Shown one piece after another: positions 1 through 6,359 of a DNA stretch of 17,841 nucleotides. The translations under genes and the position numbers were made by a program. The DNA comes from Candidatus Zixiibacteriota bacterium (GTDB lineage Bacteria; Zixibacteria; MSB-5A5; CAIYYT01), in contig CAUJJY010000036.1 in the NCBI GenBank assembly GCA_963205155.1, positions 1 to 17,841 on the forward strand, read 5' to 3'. Numbering within the stretch: position 1 is the first letter of the stretch; every line of letters begins with the position of its first letter. The notes beneath the pieces are model-generated. The model was not told the origin of the DNA, searched no databases, and saw only the letters and a program-made list of their open reading frames with translations.

Positions 1-477
1 CAAGTCACCATCAAATCCGACCTTGATCTTGAGATTACGAAATGCCGCGGCCGTCTCATGTTGTCGCTTGATGTCATCCTCACTCGCTTGCGTACTTGTA
101 AACGCGCTCGAAACCGCTCTGGGAGGCTTCAAGCGCAGATAAGTATACAACGGCAGTTCAACTTCCTTTGCGAGATGGTCGAGCAGCGCCATCTCGATCG
201 CGCACCGTGCGACATTGAGCGATGGAGGGAGGGATTCAGTAAACTCCTTGACCGCGACAACATTCCAGTCATCGTGGAATTTCTGCAGGCGCAGATTTGT
301 TAACGTGAAGCACTCCTCCGACGATGCGCCATAGTGGATCGAAGACGACCCCTCCCCTATGCCGCGCTTGTACCGCGCAATCAACGTTCTTTTTCGCTCG
401 GCGCTCGCTTGCGAAAGATTAAACGCCCGCTTCAACCGCAGCTCGATCAGCTTGAGCTTTATCAAAGATTCAGCCAA
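1..477 (-). CDS. L-Ala-D/L-Glu (dipeptide) epimerase, enolase superfamily, N-terminal part
   Basis: Partial gene; 159 codons are visible and the 3' part lies beyond the left edge. It probably epimerises L-Ala-D-Glu released from murein peptide to L-Ala-L-Glu so that ordinary peptidases can use it. Residues 1-118 look like the enolase-superfamily capping domain. After the stretch AVSSAFTS (121-128) the first barrel strand leads to LKIKVGFDGD, whose K150-x-K152 matches the KxK base motif of the muconate-lactonizing subgroup; the metal ligands lie off-window. The start is TTG at 477. A perfect AGGAGG (484-489) lies 6 bases upstream, and no ATG competes. The start overlaps the stop of the LD-carboxypeptidase gene by 8 bases, so translation is probably coupled. 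The specificity call rests on the family and on the two murein-peptide genes in front; another dipeptide epimerase specificity is possible. Confidence 0.85.
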   Translation of the reverse strand, partial: MAESLIKLKLIELRLKRAFNLSQASAERKRTLIARYKRGIGEGSSSIHYGASSEECFTLTNLRLQKFHDDWNVVAVKEFTESLPPSLNVARCAIEMALLDHLAKEVELPLYTYLRLKPPRAVSSAFTSTQASEDDIKRQHETAAAFRNLKIKVGFDGDL

Positions 478-1411
478 CCGTAACCTCCTGCAGAAGCGTC
501 AACGACCGCGACTCTGTATCGAGGCGCGCTCGTGCACCAATGGGGATAGTGATTGACTTATCGCAATGTCCATACCGCACACCGGTGATAACCGGTATCT
601 CGCGCCGGAAAATCGACTTGATCCGTTCGCGAAACAGCGCATCGTGTTTCTTGCTCGAAGTCAATGGCGAAGTCTCGCGCCAGTCTGTGTCGCCGATCAC
701 AACGCCGAGCACGCCGTACAATTGGCCCGCCAGTTTGAGATGATTTAGAAAACTGTCGAGATGATCGACGGTCTCGTTGATGTCCTCAAAGAACAGTATG
801 GCATTCTCAAATCGAGGCATGAATCCGGTTGCGAAGAGCTGCACCAGGGAGAACAAGTTCCCTCCCAGAAGTATTCCTTCCGCCGTCCCCGGATTTATAA
901 TCTCTAATTCGTCCCTATTTCCCTTGGGAATCAATTCGCGCCCGGTTGTGTCCGCACATATCAACGGCAGAAGCGAGTCCCGACCCGCGGCATCCATCGT
1001 CGCCAGCATTGGGCCGGAGAAACTCACTAATCCGGTCTTGACATACATTGCGGTCTGCAGAATTGTCAAGTCCGAAAAACCGATCAAGACTTTCGGATGC
1101 TGTTTGACCATCTCGAAATCGATCAAATTCAGTAAACGCAGACATCCGTAGCCCCCGCGACCCGCTATCAAGCCGTGGATCTTTGCATCGCGGAATGTCT
1201 CGTTGATCTCTTGCGCCCGCGCTTCATCGCTGCCGGCAAATCCATTAAAGTCCTTATCAACTAAGCGTGAACCTTCCAGTTGAAACTGCCTCTCCAATAG
1301 CGACACACCATGATTGTAGTATCGCGTCATCCCCTTTCCGCCCTTCAGCGAACTGGCCGGGAAGATAATCTTAAGATTACTCTCCCGAGTGAGGCGTTTG
1401 GCCAGCAGCAT
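470..1411 (-). CDS. ldcA: LD-carboxypeptidase, peptidase family S66 (LdcA/YkfA-like)
   Basis: 313 residues, a normal length for S66 enzymes, with no signal peptide, so cytoplasmic. The enzyme removes the terminal D-Ala from murein tetrapeptide (LD bond) during wall recycling. The catalytic triad expected from E. coli LdcA can be read directly: nucleophile Ser113 in IGFSDLT, Glu209 in FFEDINET and His282 in YGHCD. The family stretch AGRGGYG, near residues 83-89, is also present, as is SGPML after the nucleophile. The ATG start overlaps the stop of the upstream NlpC/P60 gene as TGATG (base 1411 shared), a translational-coupling arrangement. The 3' end overlaps the epimerase start by 8 bases. 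A muropeptide-transport or immunity (MccF-like) role is possible within S66, but the neighbours favour murein recycling. Confidence 0.93.
   Translation of the reverse strand: MLLAKRLTRESNLKIIFPASSLKGGKGMTRYYNHGVSLLERQFQLEGSRLVDKDFNGFAGSDEARAQEINETFRDAKIHGLIAGRGGYGCLRLLNLIDFEMVKQHPKVLIGFSDLTILQTAMYVKTGLVSFSGPMLATMDAAGRDSLLPLICADTTGRELIPKGNRDELEIINPGTAEGILLGGNLFSLVQLFATGFMPRFENAILFFEDINETVDHLDSFLNHLKLAGQLYGVLGVVIGDTDWRETSPLTSSKKHDALFRERIKSIFRREIPVITGVRYGHCDKSITIPIGARARLDTESRSLTLLQEVTVG
484..489 (-). promoter_or_regulatory. Shine-Dalgarno site that fixes the TTG start of the epimerase
   Basis: The minus strand reads AGGAGG, then TTACGG, then TTG. The consensus SD lies inside the end of the LD-carboxypeptidase gene at a 6-base spacing from the TTG at 477. 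Confidence 0.75.
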
Positions 1412-2154
1412 CAGATCGCCCTTCTGACAGTAGTAATCTTGCCATCAAGATCCGCTCGATACTGCGGATGCTCCGCGTTTAACGACTCAATCGCCACCAT
1501 TCCGCGCAACCGCGACGAATGCAGAATCATCCTCTGTCCAAGGTGTATGGCCACATGGCCCGGAAAGAAAATCAAATCACCGGACAAAGATTCAGCAAGC
1601 GTGACTTCCCTGCCGGTCTGCGCCTGATCCTTGCTGTCGCGCGGGAGATTTACTCCAGCCCGCCGATAGATCGCTTGCGTGAATCCGGAGCAATCAAAGC
1701 CAAATGTCGATGCTCCTCCCCAGAGATACGGCACCGACACGAGTGCGTAAGCTTCTTCGAGTGCGATGCGCAATGGAACGGTCTCTTCAATATTCACACG
1801 CCCGAACATCAGCGTCATCTCCGCCCCATCCAAATCATAGAACAAATCTCCCCCGCCTGACACGATCCGCGCTCCATATGGAAGCGTTAGTCTGCCGCCC
1901 TTGTGCTCACGATCAAATATGGCAAATAGCGAAGTGACGATGCAGAGATTGTTCATTGCCTGAGGCGCTGGTGCGAGGTATGACCGCCCGATCCAGCCGC
2001 GATAGCCGTCACCAGTCTCGCACAACACAAAATCGCCGCGTTCGTCAAGAATACTCACTAAATGCCCGTATAACGCCTGTGAGACGCGCTCTGAGCGATG
2101 ATCGGCAGAGGTGCGCATGTCTGCCACCGGAATGCCAACTAGCAAATTACTCAT
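1411..2154 (-). CDS. NlpC/P60 gamma-D-glutamyl-L-diamino-acid endopeptidase with N-terminal SH3b region (YkfC-like)
   Basis: 247 residues with no obvious signal peptide. The first ~120 residues look like SH3b modules (VADMRTSADHRSERVSQALYG and a GWIGRSYL segment). The C-terminal half is an NlpC/P60 domain: Cys155 in FGFDCSGFTQ, His200 in PGHVAIHLG and His212 in LHSS. The Cys-His-His arrangement and the 12-residue spacing of the two His agree with YkfC of Bacillus. Such enzymes cut D-Glu|diaminopimelate in murein peptides with a free N-terminal L-Ala, yielding L-Ala-D-Glu for the epimerase encoded two genes downstream. It is the first gene of the three-gene set. Its own SD is weak (GAG near position 2165), and there are 116 bases between it and the stop of the PorV-like gene, including that gene's terminator, so it probably has its own promoter. 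Confidence 0.92.
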   Translation of the reverse strand: MSNLLVGIPVADMRTSADHRSERVSQALYGHLVSILDERGDFVLCETGDGYRGWIGRSYLAPAPQAMNNLCIVTSLFAIFDREHKGGRLTLPYGARIVSGGGDLFYDLDGAEMTLMFGRVNIEETVPLRIALEEAYALVSVPYLWGGASTFGFDCSGFTQAIYRRAGVNLPRDSKDQAQTGREVTLAESLSGDLIFFPGHVAIHLGQRMILHSSRLRGMVAIESLNAEHPQYRADLDGKITTVRRAI

Positions 2155-2212
2155 GAAGTGAATCTCATAGATTTAACAACGCGATTCAACAAAAAGTGGC
2201 ATCGAAGAATTA

Positions 2213-2247
2213 GTAACAAAAAGCCGGCGGAGCATCGCTCCGCCGGC
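2213..2247 (-). terminator. Intrinsic terminator after the PorV-like gene
   Basis: An 11-bp perfect GC-rich stem (GCCGGCGGAGC at 2223-2233 pairs with GCTCCGCCGGC at 2237-2247) with a 3-base loop. On the minus strand it is followed directly by TTTTTGTTA. It sits 23 bases past the stop of the PorV-like gene and separates the envelope operon from the murein-recycling operon. Confidence 0.93.
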
Positions 2248-2270
2248 TCGAATAAACGACACTGAATCGT

Positions 2271-3296
2271 TTAGAACGCGAACTTCACCGTGAAGTACTG
2301 ATTATCGTCGAAGCCGGTGACATCCACCTGCTGCCACGAATAATCAAAGCTCACATGGGAACCGCCCCAGTTGAACTTCACGCCCGCGCCGAATGATGCG
2401 CCATACGAAAATTCATCCTGGCTTGAGCCGACAAAGCCGCCGCGCAGGAAAAACAGGTCATTAAAGGCATACTCAGCGCCGCCCTTGAATTCGTCCTGCG
2501 AGAAGTTGTTGCTTTGGAATGTTCCGGAAAACTCGAGATTGTTCTTCTCGTTGTTTTGGAGGGCATTCCACGCAACGCCGAACTGAATCGAGGACGGAAG
2601 GTCGAAGCCTTCGCTTTCCGTGCGTACCGTCTTGTTGGCGGAGTTTGGATCGTTTGTAGTCGGAATGACCTTAATGTCAAATCCGGATCCGGTGAACTTC
2701 ATTTGTGGTCCAACGTGCTTCACCACGACGCCAAACTTGAGACCGCGCCAATTCGGGACGTATGTGAATCCAAAATCGAACGCCACGCCACGAGCTGACA
2801 CTTGTTCGACACGCTCATTCACGAAATAAGTGGTCGCGCCAAACGATACGCGGTCAGTGAACTGACGAGCGTACGTCAACCCGAGTACGGAAAATGTCGG
2901 ATTGAAGGTCTCACCGCTTGAACCCTGCTGGTCGTCCCAGGTCGTCCGCAGAATGTCGCCAATAGACAACACCTTGATTGACGCACCGACCGTACCAAAA
3001 CCCTCGAGTTGAGTGGTGATTCCCACATATTCAAGATTCATATCAGCAAAGTACTCGAGATGCGAAAACATCGCTTCGGTACCTGTCTGATTGGCTGCTC
3101 CAGCCGGATTCCAGAACAAGGCTTCGGCGCCATAGGCATTGGCGACCATCGCACCGCCGAGCGCCGATCCACGAGAACCGACCGGAATACGCAATTCTTG
3201 CGCACCCGCGGTTCCGATTTTGATCTCATTGCCGGCGAGGAGCATCGCGCTCATGAGAACCACCAGCGCCGACGAAATCAATAATAGCTTTTTCAT
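2271..3296 (-). CDS. PorV/PorQ-family outer-membrane beta-barrel protein
   Basis: 341 residues from the chosen ATG. It has a Lys-Lys N-terminus and hydrophobic signal sequence (MKKLLLISSALVVLMSAMLLAG). The family hallmark follows, SRGSALGGAMVANAYGAEA and then LFWNPAGAA, an N-terminal signature shared by PorV/PorQ and FadL-like barrels. The rest alternates in beta-strand style and ends in FTVKFAF, a terminal Phe expected for BAM-assembled barrels. PorV is the Bacteroidota shuttle protein that carries type IX secretion (T9SS) substrates to the attachment complex; other members of the family have no known role. An in-frame GTG lies three codons upstream (3305), but the SD AGGAG at 3306-3310 directly abuts it and is 9 bases from the ATG at 3296, so the ATG is preferred. 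It is the last gene of the operon, starting just after the CTD protein that would be its natural partner. Confidence 0.88.
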   Translation of the reverse strand: MKKLLLISSALVVLMSAMLLAGNEIKIGTAGAQELRIPVGSRGSALGGAMVANAYGAEALFWNPAGAANQTGTEAMFSHLEYFADMNLEYVGITTQLEGFGTVGASIKVLSIGDILRTTWDDQQGSSGETFNPTFSVLGLTYARQFTDRVSFGATTYFVNERVEQVSARGVAFDFGFTYVPNWRGLKFGVVVKHVGPQMKFTGSGFDIKVIPTTNDPNSANKTVRTESEGFDLPSSIQFGVAWNALQNNEKNNLEFSGTFQSNNFSQDEFKGGAEYAFNDLFFLRGGFVGSSQDEFSYGASFGAGVKFNWGGSHVSFDYSWQQVDVTGFDDNQYFTVKFAF

Positions 3297-3305
3297 CGTA
3301 TTCAC

Positions 3306-3310
3306 TCCTC
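3306..3310 (-). promoter_or_regulatory. Shine-Dalgarno site of the PorV-like gene
   Basis: AGGAG on the minus strand, 9 bases ahead of the ATG at 3296 and directly abutting the alternative GTG at 3305. This favours the ATG. A second AAGGAG (3310-3315) could serve the GTG at a 4-base spacing. Confidence 0.55.
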
Positions 3311-3313
3311 TCC

Positions 3314-6300
3314 TTAGAATGTATCCAATTGTTCGACTTCAGGGAAGATCGCCATTTTGCCGAACGTAGTTCCCAAGCCATCGGCTTCGATGACCCAAAC
3401 GTAAATTCCCGATGCGACCCAGAGGCCGGCAGCGGTCTTCAGATCCCAGGCAAACTCCGGATCAGTGGTATTGCCCGGACGCTCCAACGTGCGGAGCAGG
3501 TCTCCCGCAAGATTATAAATCTTGATCTTCATCGCCTTATTCGGAGGCAAATTGATGAATTTGACAATGCGATCAAACTGATCTGTCTCTTCCGGATAGA
3601 AAGCGTAGTACGGATTCGGAACCGTCTTCACATTGCTGAGGTCGTTGCCAATGACAAGATCCTCACCAGTGGCCTCTTCCGGCTTAGTCGTGGAGAATGT
3701 GTACTTCACACCCGGATTGTTCGGATTGTTCTTCCTAATGATCATGATCTGACCATCTTCAAGTTCATCCGCCGGTACATGCCCGGGCCGGATACGCGGC
3801 CACAGCGCGTACATACAATCCATATCGCCGGCATCACCAAGCAAATTCTGCGTAGTGTACGTCGGATTTGGATCGCCAGTGTAGGTACTTGCCATAACAA
3901 ACAGGTACTCACGCTCAGTGGTGCCCGCTTCCGTACACGGCAACCAAGTCTGATCCTGACACGGGCTGCCCTGTTGTTCAACAATGCACGCATTCAACTG
4001 GCGTTCCGGTGACGATGAAACGTCCCAGACAGTAAACGGTACATCAAAGAAGCCGGTGTAACCATAGCTTGGATCTGCACCGCGAGTGTAAAGATGCGCC
4101 TTCTGTGTGGTCTCAAAACTCCAGCGAATTTCGACGTTCTTGTAGTCAAGCGGACCAAGATTGGAACCAAAGAAATCGGCGCCATTCCCAAGACCGCCAA
4201 AAAACAACGGCAAACCGATATCAACACCGCTTATCCAGCGAGTGCCAACCCATTCGTATTCTTTCGCACCCGGAGCCGGGCCGACAACACGAACCTGGAT
4301 ACCTTCGGCAACCGGATAACCGTAGTCGTCCGCCTGCGTCACAACGCTGTCCAGGATAGTCTCGCCCGTCTCAAGATTCTTAAGATTCCAAGTCAAGTCG
4401 TCATTGAAATTGACTTCGTAGTCATCGCCGGTGACTTGGTCTGGATAGATGTACTCGACATAAGTCACGCCATCGCTGCTTCCGGCAGGAACCTGTGTCG
4501 CCAATTGCGACACGGAGCCTGCGAAGGTAAACGGCTTGACCGAATACGACACAATTGGGCTTTCCAGGGATTCAGTGATGTAACCAAGGAAGTTGCCGCC
4601 CGGATCGTTAAATACGGAGATGTTGAGATAATCATATGAGTACGCAGTCACCGCAAAATAATAAGGCTGGTTATTCTTAAGCGGTACACCCGTGAGTTGA
4701 CTGGTCGTAATGGTCTGATTATAGACCAATCCAGAATTCGAGCCTTTCTGAAGAATGACTCGCTGGGTACCACCGGCAGCCGCGTCGACTACGTCACCAT
4801 AGATCAAAGAGACTGGTTCGTCTTGATCGTCGTGATCCAAATCATACGTAGCAAATTTCGTCCAAGGTCCATTCGCAGACTCACCCTGATACAGGTTGTA
4901 TCCCTCAAAATGGAATTCCTGTCCCAGTTTCTCATTCGCTTCAATATTTCCGACCGGCTCGGTGCCCCATATGATATCGATCGCACCGTCAAGACCGCGC
5001 AGGAACACTGTCGGCGAAGGCGGAGGCGACGGAATATCGAAATTGAGATCGAACACGGCTTGAGCAGCGACGTCCGCTGCCTTCAATGCGGAAACTGAAG
5101 ATAACGGATTGGTACCTTGAGCCACAATAACGGCAGCCACAACCTCCTGCGTATCGCCCGGAGCCATGGTAAACGGACCGGCCGACATCATATAGCGACG
5201 GTCGGCAGCGGCAGCATCAACCCAACCCGTGCCGGTGACCGGGTCACCTGATACAGCATAGGTGGTAACCAATCCCGTAACTGGGTTGACATTGTCGACC
5301 ATCTCGCCCGAGATCGGATCCTTGGTAAGACCCTTCATGTAGCCGTAAGTTTCCACACGGCTCGCCGGGTCAGTACCATTAATGTACTTGTTGAACGAGG
5401 CCATCGGCAGGTTCTTGAAACCGTGCCGCCACTCACCGTTCACAAGGGCGGAATCGGTTTCTTCACCGGGGACAATCGGTCCCTGGAAGAAGTCGAAACC
5501 GACAGCCGGCGGAGCCGAACCATATATACCGTCCGGACCCTGATTGTAACAGAATCCCAGCGACAAAACAGTGTCGCAACCGACGAGATCGCTTGCAGCG
5601 TCGCCGAGATCCGGGTCAGCCCAGAGCGAAACGAAGGTTGAGTCAAAGGTGTTGGTTCCTTTGTTGATGATGACATACTTGAAGAACACGGTGTTTCCAA
5701 GTGCGCCGCCACGCGCGAACCCGAATGCGGACATTTGAACTTCAATGCCAAGCGGGGTCGTGCTCGCCGCATCGTTGACGTGGTTGGCCGGGTCAGCGTC
5801 GTTAAACACGGACCATGCCATTTGGTCGCCAAAAATACGCGGATTACCTAGCGTATCCACCGGAGCACCCTGGGTTACCGGCCAAGCCAGGTAATCCGGA
5901 TTCGAAGTCGGTGTGTCTGCTTTGTTCAGTTTGTACACACGAAATGCGGCGTTGTCAGGAACATAGGTGCCATTCACCATCGGACCGGGCGAGAACTCCG
6001 AAGAGAACTCGGCGATCGCGAGGCGAATGTCATTATTGACTTTGGCGCCGACCCAAAGACCGGCGGAATATATAACGGTCTTCTTCGTTCCACGCGGGAA
6101 GTAAAGACCGTCAGTTTTGCCCAACACGTTGGCATTGTCGTAGGCAAAGTTACCATCGTTGTAGACGAACATTTCCAGGTTGTTAACGTCTATACGGGTA
6201 TCAGTGTCCTCGATAAGTGCCGTCTGCGAGCCATGCCACTTCCCTGTCACGTTACTGACGCCCCACGCTACCGTGGTCATCATCAGGAACATCAGCAGGG

Positions 6301-6325
6301 AATAGTATAATCTCGTTTTCTTCAT
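3314..6325 (-). CDS. Large secreted/surface protein with FN3-like region and FlgD/T9SS-type C-terminal domain
   Basis: 1003 residues. The signal peptide is MKKTRLYYSLLMFLMMTTVAWG. Residues ~25-430 form a large unassigned region rich in Asp, Asn and aromatics. Residues ~430-567 look like a fibronectin-III-type module (IDIIWGTEP, FEGYNLYQGE, YYFAVTAYSYD). Three Cys cluster in the stretch NACIVEQQGSPCQDQTWLPC. The last ~108 residues (VPNPYYAF, FINLPPNKAMKIKIYNLAG, VASGIYVWVIEA, FGKMAIF) are a FlgD-Ig-like/T9SS type-A-like C-terminal domain, which in relatives directs outer-membrane translocation and surface attachment. An in-frame GTG 11 codons upstream (6358) was rejected because AGGAGG lies 6 bases before the ATG at 6325 and the signal peptide begins there. 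It sits between a TonB-dependent receptor and a PorV-like gene with almost no spacing. The ligand or enzymatic activity, if any, is unknown. Confidence 0.88.
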   Translation of the reverse strand: MKKTRLYYSLLMFLMMTTVAWGVSNVTGKWHGSQTALIEDTDTRIDVNNLEMFVYNDGNFAYDNANVLGKTDGLYFPRGTKKTVIYSAGLWVGAKVNNDIRLAIAEFSSEFSPGPMVNGTYVPDNAAFRVYKLNKADTPTSNPDYLAWPVTQGAPVDTLGNPRIFGDQMAWSVFNDADPANHVNDAASTTPLGIEVQMSAFGFARGGALGNTVFFKYVIINKGTNTFDSTFVSLWADPDLGDAASDLVGCDTVLSLGFCYNQGPDGIYGSAPPAVGFDFFQGPIVPGEETDSALVNGEWRHGFKNLPMASFNKYINGTDPASRVETYGYMKGLTKDPISGEMVDNVNPVTGLVTTYAVSGDPVTGTGWVDAAAADRRYMMSAGPFTMAPGDTQEVVAAVIVAQGTNPLSSVSALKAADVAAQAVFDLNFDIPSPPPSPTVFLRGLDGAIDIIWGTEPVGNIEANEKLGQEFHFEGYNLYQGESANGPWTKFATYDLDHDDQDEPVSLIYGDVVDAAAGGTQRVILQKGSNSGLVYNQTITTSQLTGVPLKNNQPYYFAVTAYSYDYLNISVFNDPGGNFLGYITESLESPIVSYSVKPFTFAGSVSQLATQVPAGSSDGVTYVEYIYPDQVTGDDYEVNFNDDLTWNLKNLETGETILDSVVTQADDYGYPVAEGIQVRVVGPAPGAKEYEWVGTRWISGVDIGLPLFFGGLGNGADFFGSNLGPLDYKNVEIRWSFETTQKAHLYTRGADPSYGYTGFFDVPFTVWDVSSSPERQLNACIVEQQGSPCQDQTWLPCTEAGTTEREYLFVMASTYTGDPNPTYTTQNLLGDAGDMDCMYALWPRIRPGHVPADELEDGQIMIIRKNNPNNPGVKYTFSTTKPEEATGEDLVIGNDLSNVKTVPNPYYAFYPEETDQFDRIVKFINLPPNKAMKIKIYNLAGDLLRTLERPGNTTDPEFAWDLKTAAGLWVASGIYVWVIEADGLGTTFGKMAIFPEVEQLDTF

Positions 6326-6331
6326 CAGCTT

Positions 6332-6337
6332 CCTCCT
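6332..6337 (-). promoter_or_regulatory. Shine-Dalgarno site that fixes the start of the CTD protein
   Basis: The minus strand reads AGGAGG, then AAGCTG, then ATG. A consensus SD at 6-base spacing places the start at 6325 rather than at the upstream GTG at 6358, and the signal peptide then begins at residue 1. Confidence 0.8.
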
Positions 6338-6359
6338 GAAGCGTTCAGGTTCATTCACC

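Noticed and set aside
3329..4012. Long plus-strand frame (227 codons) opposite the CTD protein
   Set aside because: It lies wholly antisense to a well-supported gene, has no signal of a family, no good SD, and an Arg/Ile-rich composition typical of a shadow frame.
6326..6358. GTG start giving 11 extra residues on the CTD protein
   Set aside because: It places charged residues before the signal peptide; the consensus SD at 6332-6337 lies inside this extension and points to the ATG at 6325.
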